A DNA stretch of 64,000 nt from assembly GCF_004210375.1 (NCBI RefSeq), contig NC_134830.1, positions 60,941,576 to 61,005,575 on the forward strand. Reading direction: 5' to 3'. The first letter of the stretch is position 1, and each line of letters begins with the position of its first letter. Shown here piece after piece: positions 49,470-61,239 of the stretch. The stretch comes from Tachypleus tridentatus (lineage: Eukaryota; Arthropoda; Merostomata; Xiphosura; Limulidae). A program made the translations under genes and the position numbers. Under the pieces are notes generated by a model, which made no database searches, was not told where the DNA came from, and was given only the letters and a program-made list of their open reading frames with translations.

Positions 49470-50260
49470 TCTGAAAGACTAGATATTTCAAACTTGCAAA
49501 AATATTAGTAGCCCTCATCTGAACATTTTCCAATGGGTCAGTATCTTTTTTTAAGATGACAGTAACATTATGGTGAACACTTATGATAATGAGAAACCCA
49601 CTTGAAGTAAAAATATATTCTCAAGATGGCTGGCAATGGGTATCAAAACTTTAATTAAAATCAAGTACAGAATAATGTTGACTTTCTTAGGTCACCTAAG
49701 AAGGTCGAAATATTGTTCTGTGCTTTATTTTAATTAAAGTTTTAATAATCATACCAGCCATCTTCAGAATACATAATTGTAAATGGTATTAGAAATGAAG
49801 CCTAACTACCAATTTGCATGAAGAGATTAATTACCTGTTTTGACTAGTTATTATGTTTATAAAAATGCCCTAAAATTATATTAACTTCACTTCTAGCAGC
49901 AGAACAGTGCTCTGATGGCCCAAGTGACTTGTCCAGTAGTGTACCATGATCCTCTTCTTCAGTGTGTACTATTAATTATGAACCTAATTATGATAACTTG
50001 AGTCCATGATGTTGTACTTAAACTAATTAAAAATCATTTTCCAAATATTTGTCCCACTTACCTACTGATTTAAATCATTCTGAAGTACCTGAACATTTTG
50101 GGTATTTCTGCATCTTTTTTTTAAATAATTTTTATAAAACATTTAAAAAAAAAAAAGCTAAATCTTCTATGTACTGTTTTATTAAGAGCACTGTTCCAAC
50201 ACCAACTCCATACTGTTCCAACCTCTGGATAAAAAGTAACATCTTAGCATAGAATTAACA
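49470..50260 (-). mobile_element. CR1-type LINE fragment, RT C-terminus
   Basis: Minus-strand translation near 49950-49850 reads DKSLGPSEHCSAARSEVNII, matching the CR1 block DESLKPSKQCA...AN.ILG. It may be the 3' continuation of the fragment at 51845-53720. The 49588-49775 inverted repeat lies within its left part. Confidence 0.6.
49588..49775. repeat. inverted repeat with central palindrome, Penelope-like end
   Basis: Arms 49617-49661 and 49727-49772 are near-perfect reverse complements (ATTCTCAAGATGGCTGGCAA on the left, CCAGCCATCTTCAGAAT on the right, both ending at TTTAATTAAA). Between them is the hairpin CTTAGGTCACCTAAG and GGTCGAAATATTGTTC, a motif also in the Penelope-like element at 31680. 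The shared GAGAAACCCACTTGAA prefix supports kinship. Confidence 0.65.
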
Positions 50261-50491
50261 GATTAGTAAGGCACAACTTTTCTTAAATATGTTCATATTC
50301 TTCTATGATTATTACATTTTACTGAAGTACGATTAACAAGCCAATAATTTCCAGAACATCTTGTATCCTCTCCTTTCAAACTAAGACTACCTAATGAGGC
50401 CATTAGGGATTTAACAACAAAAGAAATGGGAAACATTATATAACACTTCTTTATATTATGGTGTAGTTTAGGGCTATTCTGTTAGATGGCT

Positions 50492-50528
<37 letters not shown>

Positions 50529-51844
50529 TTAGGTTATTCTAGGCTTACATACTATGCTGCAATGATATTACAAGTGTTATCCTGGGCTTATACTATGCAA
50601 CAAACATCATTTGCATTGAACTTTACAACATGAAAATTGCAAAATATGTACTCTGACTACCACAACTGGGAACAGAATTACAGAACCAAAAAGCTATTTT
50701 ATATGCAGAAAAAACAAACTGGTAAATACATAGGATTTGAGCAACATATAATAATGTATTAAGTTATTTCAACTTATTTTTAACATTCAAAATTATATAT
50801 CATAGGAAAGAACTGGCACAGGAGCACGTAACTTCTCAACTTTGGCTAGAAACTAGGTCATACAGATTCACCATCAGTAATTTTGATGGAATAGTGAACC
50901 TAATGCAATGCTCTGAACAAGTTAACAGAGTTTATCAAATTAAAAAATATTGAGATCTCCTGCTATGCAGGATGGTCTGATGTACAGCAGCAGTAAAATA
51001 TGAAAAAGCCACTGGAGTAAAAACAAAAAGATTTAGAGCCTTCCTTTACACAACTGCGAGTAGCTGCCACATACAATAGTCAATGACGACAACACTGTTG
51101 GAAGTGAAGTGCCCTTATAGTGCAAGGCATGAAGATATCACACCATATTCTATAAACTATTTCAAAGTTGGTAAACAAATGTTGTAGCTAGATCAAACTC
51201 ATAACTATTTTATGTTCCAAAATAACATAGAACATTATGTAAACCAGATTAGTTCTAAAAACTGTGAAAAGGGAAAAAACAATTAATCCAATGCAAGGAA
51301 AAACATCAAAACAAAAAAAACAACTAGACCCACTTATAAAAACCATTTTAAACATGCTATTATGGATAAGAACTTTTACAAAATATAGGAGTACAATTTT
51401 CTTTAAATGTTTGAATTCCAGTGAAGAAAGTTATTTAGAATACTACTGTATATTTTGGGAATATTTGAAACTTACACCAAATATGGTGTTAGTTATTAAT
51501 CACTCTCCTATGCTCTATTTTTGGTACAATGCACTGTCAAAAGTTACATAGTAGTTAGTACATTGTTAACAATGTAGTGACTACTGTTGAGAATTATTAA
51601 TTTATGCAATTTGTTTCCCTTCATTAGACTGCTTGGAATTTTAATCCAAAGTTCCAGTCCTTTTTCTTTGAACTTAGGAAAAGGTAACTTCCACTATTAT
51701 TGTGTGACACACAGTACTTGATATATGACATTTAAAAATTAAAACAAACAGTGCTGACACTAATTAATACTTCATTAAATTAAGAAATTTTGCTCTGTAG
51801 TACTACTTCTAGTACAAAGAATATAATACAGTTCATTCCCACAG
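50261..51844. other. sequence separating two CR1 fragments
   Basis: AT-rich, with an (AC)n run at 50491-50524. No coding or known repeat recognised. Confidence 0.4.
50491..50524. repeat. (AC)n microsatellite
   Basis: About sixteen AC units. Confidence 0.9.
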
Positions 51845-53720
51845 CCTCTAACTGGATACTTGTGTGACAACAAACCTTTTTTTTTCTTCCTTAATAGATA
51901 CTCTCAGTTGAAGGAAATCAATAGTCACGTGAGTTAAAGCTGAGCCTTGAAATACACCACTTATGACATTAATCCAGTTTGACTGAACTTCATTTATAAC
52001 ACTCCATTTTATTTTCTATCCAATAAGCAAACTTATCTTTTACACCTAGAGACTTTTTTTAGCAAGCATTTTTTTTTCTATATAAAATCTCATCAGTTGC
52101 TTTCTGAAAGTCCAGATGCACCAAATCTACACCTTTACCATTATCTACAAAACAAAAAGAAAACAATATACTGTTTGAAGAATGCCAAGAGATTAATAAG
52201 GTTGGTTTCCCCCTGGTAAAACCATGATGATTATTCAACAAAACTTAAAACAGTTAAATATAATTGAAAACAAATATTTTATTAAACTTCCAAAACTTTT
52301 CTCACCACCAATGAAAGGCATACCAAGACAACTTTTATCATCTCCATTGATAAGCTAACTTTAAATCATCTGGCATCTACTCACTATTCAAAGACCTACA
52401 AAGAACAGTAGCATATGGCTTATACATCTAATCCTTAGCTTTTTTCAAAACACTGGGCAAAATATTATCTCACTTAGATTTATTTTTAAAACTTTCTTAA
52501 CAAGCTCAGAATTAATGTGATTATCTTGTTCAATCTTGTCTATCTTCATTAGTAAAAGCTGAAGAAAAACAAGAATTAATAATCTAGCCATTACATATGA
52601 GCCTTCCTTTATCATTTCATAAAACTCCTACTCCAATAACATTTTTACCCTTAAATGTATTGGAATAAGTCCCTACTGTTATTTTTACATTTATAGCCAA
52701 CTGCTTTTTGTTTTCCCCATATAGTCATTGATTTATTTATTTTTAGTTTGATCAATTTCCTTAATGGTCTATAACCTTCCACATTTGTTGTCATAAATCT
52801 AAACTTCCTGAATTTTAATATTTTTTAAATTTTATCCTTTACACATTTTATAGGCCAATATATAATTTTTTTTAACTTGCATTCAATTTGTATCTTTAAT
52901 GTTTAAAAATATAGAAACTTTCACATTTGATCAGTATCTTTGTTTCCCAATTCACAACAGATATCTCTTGTCAAATCCATTCAAAACTTGTTTTTTTTTT
53001 GGAAGTTGTAACCAAATCTCCTGATTGTTAACTTCCATATAAAATAAAACATTAAAACCTGATTGAGAAATTTTATAAGACCCATCTTCCCTTGTTTTGA
53101 TATTCACACTTTTGAAATCTATAAGCTTATGATCTTATTAACAGTCAAATTTATTATTTTGCTATAGCGTTTCTCATTAATTCCATCAGGTTCATCTGTT
53201 GGTCTGAAACAAATTACAATTAAATGCCTTCTCTCCATATTTTCTCTAAAAACAAATATCCAAACAGATTCAATATACTTTATATTTAATATCCTTAACT
53301 TCAACAGGATATACAAGACCACTCTTTCTTTTTAGTTCTCTATACCTGTTACATAACCTGTAAACCCTGCATTTCAAACAAACTGTCTGCATTTAAACAA
53401 GTTTCAGTTATTTCTGTTATATCAAAATCTTCCCATTCAAGTACTGATCTAATGTAATTTATTTCTTGTATGTATCAAATATTAACAGAGAAGATTACCC
53501 TTAAAACTAGTTCTGTACTTTGTTCACATGCTCTAAATTTTGTCTGCATTCAGCTTATCCCAGATAACACCACTGTCCAGCTCTAACTTATGATGTCCCA
53601 CAGCTGAGTTAGTAGCCTTTGCAAACTAAGCAACCTCTACTCTATTTAATTAAAATCTTCCATTCCAAACTGAACTGAGCCTACAAATCCAACCAGCTAA
53701 TCTATTCATCTTGTGTATTA
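51845..53720 (-). mobile_element. CR1-type LINE: endonuclease and first half of reverse transcriptase
   Basis: On the minus strand, EWEDFDITEITETCLN (near 53440-53385) matches the ITETWL block of AP-type endonucleases. HLIVICFRPTDEPDGINEKR (near 53250-53180) matches the YRPP block. RT follows with HHGFTRGKPTLL and GVDLVHLDFQKATDEI (52241-52059), then a degraded GVPQGS block near 51940. It ends before the FADD block. Many stops. Confidence 0.75.
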
Positions 53721-55979
53721 GCCTAAGCCTAGCATTCAGCCCTAGCAGCATACTTAATTTCATATCTGCACTTTACTATATCACTTGTTCTGTTGACGTC
53801 TATTCCTATTCAGGTACAATGCTGGACTAATTGTATGAAAATCACATTGTTCAGTTAGCCTTTACCAGGTAGAAGCACCATGGGATATCCAAAGTTTTAA
53901 GCATTTTTTCCCATTTTATCTTGTCATCTAACATACATTTTCTCCAAAATTATGGTTGTTTTTAGTTCACAAAAGTATCTTCTTTACTATAATAATTTCA
54001 AGTAGAACCTCTAGCTTTCTGGAAATCCTTGACCTATTTCTAAACATTACAAGAAGTCCCTACAATATTCAAAACATTCCTGGAACATGTGAATGGCAAG
54101 ACTGACCCAAACAAAGAGTGCCAAATAATAACATTGTACAATAACACATCACCTCACAAAATACCTTACTTTGTGGTCAGTATTAAAAACAGGTATCTCA
54201 AGTCACAGTATTTTGTTGTGTTTTTATCCAGATTAGTACTTATTCATGAGTGATATAATAAAGTATTTTCAAAACTTAACATTATACACACACATATGCT
54301 TAGATATATTATTTTTTCTTAAATTTCTGTTTACAGTGGATAAAGAGAATTAACATGTATATAAATGTTTTTAGAAAAGATCAGTGAAATGTGGTAAAAG
54401 CCCAGGTAGAAGTTTTGCAAAGGACCAACAGAACATTTTGGACTCTGAACCATAAATCTTCATGTTTTTCATTCCCATCATTCCCTGTATCTTTTTTGTT
54501 CTCCTTTTTCCCACAATTTCTCATCCTCACAAGTGGAATCTGTCAGTGAACAAAACCTGCTCAAAAGAACTAAATCCACTACTTCTAGCCTCAACATTAC
54601 TTTGTAAAAGATGAAATTCTTGTGCTATTTCCTATAGCTTATATTTATTTTTATCTATTGTCTCCACTCTATATAGGATATTTTATGATTTCTTTTAAAA
54701 CCTGCAAACTATGCAAACAAGTTATTTATCGTTAATTACTAGCAGTGAATTAATAACTGTTTCAAGTTCATCCCAATATTCCTGCAGAATGTTCAGAATC
54801 AGGATTTTTTCTAATATCCTCCCTTATTTAAAAAAAAATGAAAGAGAACATTAAAAAGTTCAGCCATCTCAGTCTTCAACAAAAAACTTGCCATCAGAAT
54901 CTTCATTCTAATATTTAAATATTTTGATTAAAATTTAAGATACTTGTTTTGTTGCTGCTAGTTTTAATAGCATCTTCCAACTATTTGTCACAAGTAGTTT
55001 TGTATTTCTAAATACAAGTTTTAATTAGATACTTTGCTTTCCTAAAGTTATTTAAATCTTTAGTCATATGTATTGATTTAGACCTTTTAAAGTTACAAAC
55101 TTTATTTTCAATTTTGTTATTTATGTCTTTTGGTAAGCTAATATAGTTTGATCTTCTCTATTATCCTTTCTCTACTTTTAGGAACCTGTCTATACTGAAT
55201 TAAATACAAATTATTTTTTACGATTTCTTAAACCTATCCCACACAACTTTTAAACTGATTTCCATTTACTAGTAATAAATTATCATCCCATGACCTAACA
55301 AATGAGAAACTAAAATAATAATTTCTCTTCTTATCACGATTTGTAGGAAAAAAAACCTAAATTACTTGTTCAATAATCTCTCTTCCCACAAATGCTCCCG
55401 CCTTCACTTTAGCTCTCCAGAACCAAATCCTTAGTGCATGGTTAATAATAAATTGAAAATTACAATTTAGATGCCTTCTGACAACTTGGTATAGAAAACT
55501 ACCATGAATCGCTCCAAGAAATCTTCCTACCTTACTGCTTGACTTCATACAATCGAAATCAATATGCCCAACATCAACTCATCAATAATTATTAGGTCAG
55601 TATTCTTAACAGTAGTAGCCATGAAATCGCAATAAACATCTACAGTTCCTAAACAATACAATCCTGGAACCTACTGAACTCTATACTATCAAATTATTCC
55701 TAGGCTACCCTTATATGCTAATTATGATGAAGCTATGCGAACTTCTTCAAAATGTTAAACTTTACTTCAAATAAAATAATTCAAAGTAAGACACCCCTAG
55801 ATCGTGACAAAACTTATGTCAACTGCAAAACGATTATTTTCTTGTGCTTGTAGCAGCTACTATTAGTTTTAGATCCTATTTTCATATAGAAATGTGTGCA
55901 ACAAGTACCACTAGTCTTCAATAAAATCACACTATATCACTGCGAAGTACAGCGTAATAATTACAATTAAAACACTTAC
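53721..55979. other. AT-rich sequence upstream of the CR1 endonuclease
   Basis: Could include CR1 ORF1/5' sequence, but no motif confirms this. A 63-codon minus-strand frame at 55548-55357 is unrecognised. Confidence 0.35.
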
Positions 55980-56060
55980 CATTTAATTACAACTCACTAC
56001 TAGTACGAAGAGCGTCACAAACCCAAATAACTGCCTTCACCCTTGTGACGTAACAAAATT
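55980..56060 (-). promoter_or_regulatory. candidate SAR1 5'UTR exon and promoter
   Basis: SAR1 needs an upstream non-coding exon because an acceptor abuts its start codon. On the minus strand, sequence ending ...TTAAATG is followed by a consensus donor GTAAGTGT starting at 55979. Just upstream is a CRE/ATF-like TGACGTAA (56046-56053), and the local sequence is less AT-rich than its surroundings. If correct, the 5'UTR intron is about 12.2 kb and holds the CR1 fragments. This is inference; no transcript data. Confidence 0.3.
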
Positions 56061-57672
56061 CTTTCTGAAACACACTAACAACTCTATTGCGAATAGATAT
56101 TTATAGTATTTATTTGTTAAATAGCATATAATAGGTCACACCTACTTTTATAATGAGGACGCTACAGAAACACGGTTAATATTGAGTTTTCTTTTACATA
56201 ACTACGCTACAAACGGCTTTTTTTATTTAAATAATACATGATATATTACAATTTAATGTTAATGTTTTGTAATTATTTATTCATACTAAATTTATTATAC
56301 ACTTATGGTGTTGATATTTAAAATTCCAGGTATATTTACAAATTATTTTCAACAACATAAATAATTGATTGACAATGCTATAATTTCGCCACATATACTA
56401 GTTATGCTCTACAACTAAAAGCGTGATCTATCGATTGTTAGTTTGTGTGATATTGATAATATTTGTTTTTTTTTACATTTATTTCTTTAACGATTGTGTA
56501 GTTTGAGTTTTTAATGAGAAGAGTCATGAAAAACATCTCGACCGCAGACTAAGCTTTCTCAACAATACAATAACTCATGAGGTCAAGTCAAAGTACAACC
56601 ATTTGTGGTAATCCTGGTTACACGAATAATAGCACACAGGTAAACTGCCACGTCCTAACAAAAAGGTGTTCAAATATGTGGCTCGATAGAATTTCAATGT
56701 GAAAACAAGTGTAAAAAAGAAATAAATAAATATTTGGTGAAGTGAAACTAAAATATTGGAACACTGTTATGGCCAAGTTACACTGATAATTTGACCCACT
56801 TAAGGATTAAATAACCCATAAACCTTTGAAAAAGATTACAACTGACAGTATAGTGACTTATATGAACAACTTGCGCCATCTGTAAGGTAAAGGTTAATCT
56901 GTAACGAATTTTGAAAATCATGAAAACATACCCATGGATAAATATGTTGATGGAATTTATGATTTGACTATATTATGACGCATCACCTGGATGTTAGAAA
57001 TATTTTCGACCTAACAGAAGGAGTTTATCACAAACACGTATAAAGAAGTAACTTGGAGCCAGTTGCTGTAGAGGAAGAAGCTTTACAAGTGCTGCTGTGG
57101 TTACCCTCAGAAGAACCATTCTACTCAGATAACTCTTCCACAATGGACTCAAACAAATGTTAAAGTTTAACCAACCATTCGCGCATATTGACATTGTGAT
57201 ACAACAACACCGGCTTTCAGTGAACTGGCAAGACTATCTCTGATCTCTTATACTTTACATGTGGAAACCTATGCTGATGATACGTCCACTTGGATGCATT
57301 CCATGACAAGAGCAGTAACGTTTCTGCTTCATTTCTGGTGAGTGCATTGGCCATAATTTCCAGAGCATCAAGGATATCTAGGCTGCCAGTTTCAAGTGAT
57401 GGCTTAGCAAATGCCAGGGAATTAGCAACACTCATATTTTACTGAACAATAAAGTAGGTAAGGTTATCAGTTCTCATAAGTAACTAAAAAAAAATCCAAG
57501 AAAACAGACAGCAAGTAGTTAATACTGCTTTTATAGTTACAAAAAATAATGAAGTCTAAAGTATTGCCACTGACAAGTGTAGAGTAGGGGGATTGCCGAT
57601 AGCTTGCAACAAAGGACTTAGTATCATCCCGTGATCTCTCAGGGGTTGAATAGAGCTTGTTAAGTAATTGTG
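56061..57672. other. sequence between the SAR1 candidate promoter and the gypsy remnants
   Basis: Two minus-strand open frames of 66 and 72 codons (57194-56994, 57435-57217) look somewhat protein-like. They match no family I know and are more likely part of a decayed element. Confidence 0.35.
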
Positions 57673-57783
57673 AGGGTACAAGAGCAAGGGCTTGAGCTTT
57701 TGGTTGATACAAGAGCAACCAGAACACTTATAGATCTTACATTATGTCAAACCATTGATACCACAACTCCATCCACTGGATAA
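57673..57783 (+). pseudogene. retroelement aspartic-protease fragment
   Basis: Reads RVQEQGLELLVDTRATRTLI, then DLTLCQTID, followed by TAA. It matches the retropepsin block LLVDTGAT..LI with the catalytic DTG changed to DTR, so inactive. It lies upstream of the Gag-like frame, which is the wrong order for one element, so it probably belongs to a separate copy. Confidence 0.5.
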
Positions 57784-58159
57784 TGCTTCTGTTCTGCTGA
57801 ATGGTGATAGAATAAACATTAGTATAAATGTAGATCTTTGGCTGAGTCTAAGAAATGTCACTCACAGAACAAGATAGCTTTCTCCATCATCAGATTTGAC
57901 ATTGGTATTTTAGTGGTGTGTTCATTCTAATGCTTGAACAAGATTCTTTTCACAGAGGTTGAATCATGTCTTTAGATTTTTTCTCAATTTGATTAATTCA
58001 GCAACAATTTAAGTTCAGCTCAATATAAGTTAACTATTGTTTGAAATTAACTGTGTTACTACAAAAGTTAATGAGTCTGATACGGTAAGGTTGAAGCAGT
58101 TTGTGTCAGTATTGAATAGGTGGAACTGCTAACACTCGTGGTGACTGAACTATCAGCGA

Positions 58160-58735
58160 GTGAACCTAAGTCGTATTCTCCTCAATCTCAACCACAAACG
58201 TCGTGAATCCTTTTTACTTACAGATCTGTCGAATATTCATCAACTTTCCATCAACCCTGTTGAGAAGTTCGACAGTAAATCATATTTTAATTTTTTGGAA
58301 TTTATTAAAAGTTTGAAAAGACATTCTTATGTGTATCAAATACCTGACAATAAATAGGTGGAAACTGTGGCTTCTTGTTTGAGGAGAGGTCCACTAAAAT
58401 GGCGGAAGACTTTTGAATCAGAAATGTTTTTCAAACACTGGGGAGAACGTAAAGAAACATTGATTAATTTGTACTCAATAGTGTTAAATAATATCGAATT
58501 GACTAAAGAATTATTTAATAGGAAATACCATGCTAATGCAGGGGAGTCAGTTGAGACGTTTATTAAGAAAACTGTAAAAATTTATAAATTATGGAACCTT
58601 GAAGCTACAGAAAGAGAACCTGGGAAGTATATAATATCACAATTGTATGTTTCTTTACGAAAGTACTTGGAATTTCATTTTGTTAAATCTATTGCTGAAG
58701 TGTTTAAATTTACTAAACAACATAAGCATTGATGG
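58160..58735 (+). pseudogene. Gag-like frame split by one in-frame TAG
   Basis: Two open segments in the same frame (58160-58357 and 58358-58735) are separated only by TAG at 58355-58357. The first contains VEKFDSKSYFNFLEFIKSLK and PDNK; the second VASCLRRGPLKWRKTF and NRKYHANAGESVETFIKKTV. This matches the capsid region of gypsy Gag (FDG..F..F...F, then LA..L.G.A..W). Either decay or, less likely, a readthrough site. Confidence 0.6.
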
Positions 58736-59910
58736 CATAATAACTAAAAATTTTAAAATGAGATGATTAAAACTGAGACCATAATAGACCTGTGTGAGGC
58801 TATACTTGTAATCAATTAGGGTACTTATCTATACACTGTCTCAAGAAAATAAACTATGTAAATTGAGAGCAAGGAAACGAAAGTTGGGAAACAAGGGAAG
58901 GGTTCAAAGATAGAGGTTTTGAGTCCCGTGAAAGCAAAAACCTCATTTAACGATTTAACAGCAACTAAAATGGTTCTACCACATCTAATCCTAAAAAGTA
59001 ATGGCGTGAAAATAGTAGTTCGTACATATACCGTGTCGTATTATTCAGTACTAAGTGAAAATATATGGCTACAAATCAAGAAAAATCATCCAGCACTTCA
59101 ACTAAAATCATGAAGTAAAGGTAAATGTGCCTTGCAGATAAACGGATCAACTGTCGATCATTAGGATATCTGAGGCAAAAATATTTGTAACAAATAGCCT
59201 TTTGGACCAGTGTTTTATTGTCAACAAAGGTTTGGCTGTATCTTGTCTAATTGGATTACACTTCACTCACTAAAACGAAGCAACCCATAATTTCATCATA
59301 AATGTTTTTGAATTAAATGTGCCCTCTTTAAGCATGACTTTGAGACTGAAAGTATACCGACTGAAAAAGTACGATGTTCACATGTAAAAACAAAGTCTGT
59401 GAACAATTAAAGCAACTTTTATTTAAATATGTCAATATTTCTTAACAATAAACTTGGCGTCATCAATTTATCTGAGCATAGTATTTTAACCACAACAGAA
59501 AACCCAGTGTTCAGTAAACCTTATCGTTATCCCACTAAACCACAAGTGCAACATGATCAAATGGATGAAGTGCTTCATAATAAGTTAATTGAGCCTTCCA
59601 TTTCTTCTTGAACCTCTCTAACTGTTATTATCAAGAAGAAGACTGATGAGTTTTGGTTCTGTGTTAACTATAGGAAGTAAAATCAAATGTCAGAACCTGA
59701 GCTCGATCCAGTGACTAATATAAGTGATAATTTGAATACTTTTTCAGAGGGATTCTGTATCAGTACATCAGCCTTATCCAGTGGGTATTGGCAAATACAT
59801 GATAAGATGGAGGATTGACATAAAACTTCTTTCGTAATGGTTAACAGACTTTACTGATTTAAAGTGATGCATTTTGATTTATGAATAACGTTTTAGCAGA
59901 CGCAACTGAA

Positions 59911-60167
59911 TGTTACAAGGTTATATTGATGATATTATAGTGTTTTCACTCATGTTACAAGGCTTATATTGATGATATTATAGTGTTTTCACTCATGTTA
60001 CAAGGCTTATATTAATGATATTATAGTGTTTTCACTCATGTTACAAGGCTTATATTGATGATATTATAGTGTTTTCACTCATGTTACAAGGCTTATATTA
60101 ATGATATTATAGTGTTTTCACTCATGTTACAAGGCTTATATTGATGATATTATAGTGTTTTCACTCA
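59911..60167 (+). repeat. six-copy tandem repeat of the RT catalytic-motif segment (42/43 bp)
   Basis: Copies: 59911-59952 (42 bp), then 59953, 59996, 60039, 60082 and 60125, each 43 bp. The unit TGTTACAAGGCTTATATTGA continues TGATATTATAGTGTTTTCACTCA. Copies 3 and 5 have TATATTAATGAT; the others have TATATTGATGAT. In frame this encodes YIDDIIVFS, the RT YxDD box. Copy 1 lacks one C. Confidence 0.95.
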
Positions 60168-60239
60168 CGTTTGAACAACACTTGAAACACCTCGACTTGA
60201 TCTTCTACATGCTCTGTACAGTTAATTATAGTGTAAAAA

Positions 60240-60368
60240 TGTTGCCGCTCGCTAGTACAGCGGTATGTCTCCAAATTTACAGCGCTATAATCAGGGGTTC
60301 GATTCCCCTCGGTGGGCTGAGCAGAGAGCCCTGTGTGGCTTTTCTATAAGAAAAACATACACACACTT
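60240..60368 (+). repeat. tRNA-derived SINE, family 2, inserted in the gypsy RT
   Basis: A box region TAGTACAGCGGTATGTCTCC, B box GGGGTTCGATTCCCCTCGGT, tail GTGTGGCTTTTCTATAAG and (CA)n. Flanked by the 8-bp duplication TGTAAAAA (60232-60239 and 60369-60376). Confidence 0.88.
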
Positions 60369-60639
60369 TGTAAAAAGGTTTTAAAAGCAAATTTTGCTAA
60401 GCAAAAGTATCATATTCTGGATTTAAACCATCTTCTGATGAAATACATGCAAATTATGACAATGTGAAAACTGTTATAAACTTCCCAGCTCTGAGCAACT
60501 ACAAAGATTTAGGCACATTCTTTGGTACGTGTACCTTCTACAATCAGTTTATTCCAAACTTTGCTGCAATTGCTTTTTATAAATGATGAAGCAAGCTTAT
60601 CAGGTGAAAATGGATCCCCCAGTGCGAGAATGTATCCCA

Positions 60640-61080
60640 GAAATTAAAGCAGGATTTATGTGAATTTTCTGTTTTGCAACTTCCAAGAAAAGGTGAACAC
60701 TATTATTTTGCACACTGATGCTTCAAATGTTGAATTAGGAACATTTCTGTGCCAGAAATGTGTCATAACATATGTCAGTAGAACACTGAACTCTACAGAA
60801 AGAAACCATACTTCTACAGGGTTAGGATGTACAGCCATTGTCTGGGCTGTTGAAAATTTAAGATATACATAGATGGGGAAGAATTTACAGTTATAAGTGA
60901 CATTGCTGCCTTGAAATGGTTACATACAGCTCTGAAGTTAACTGGTAGACTGATGTGTTGGTCACTAAGATTACAAAATTTAACATTTAAAATACTCTAC
61001 AGAAAAGAGAAAGAGAATCGATTGCTTTATATTCTGTCTAGACTTCATATTGTTCCTCCCCAGAAGAAACTTCAATTTTA
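60640..61080 (+). pseudogene. gypsy RNase H
   Basis: TIILHTDASNVELGTFLCQ carries the first catalytic aspartate. It is followed by YVSRTLNSTERNHTS and CTAIVWAVENLRY, then ALKWLHTALKLTGRLMCWSL and KILYRKEKENRLLYILSRL, the usual RNase H end. One frameshift near 60870. Confidence 0.75.
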
Positions 61081-61239
61081 AACATCAATAAGCTATTACC
61101 TAATTTTTTTGCTACTGCCAATGTTAACACTAGAGAACAATTGGTTACTGAACAATCTAAAGACATAAGCATATATATTCTTATAAACCAACTATAACTG
61201 CAGAAACTGTAAGTTCAAACACTATGTTATTTATTACAC

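Larger units (their letters stand above)
59429..60470 (+). pseudogene. gypsy reverse transcriptase, broken
   Basis: Blocks seen: KPYRYPTKPQVQHDQMDEVL and KLIEPSISS (RT N-terminus), ALSSGYWQIHDK and KTSFVM, then YIDDIIVFS at the tandem array and TFEQHLKHLD after its last copy. The RT resumes after the SINE with VLKANFAKQKYHILDL. At least four stops or shifts. Confidence 0.75.

Noticed and set aside
60155-60349. Open frame starting in the YIDD repeat array
   Set aside because: It fuses RT sequence with a SINE inserted after it; not a gene.
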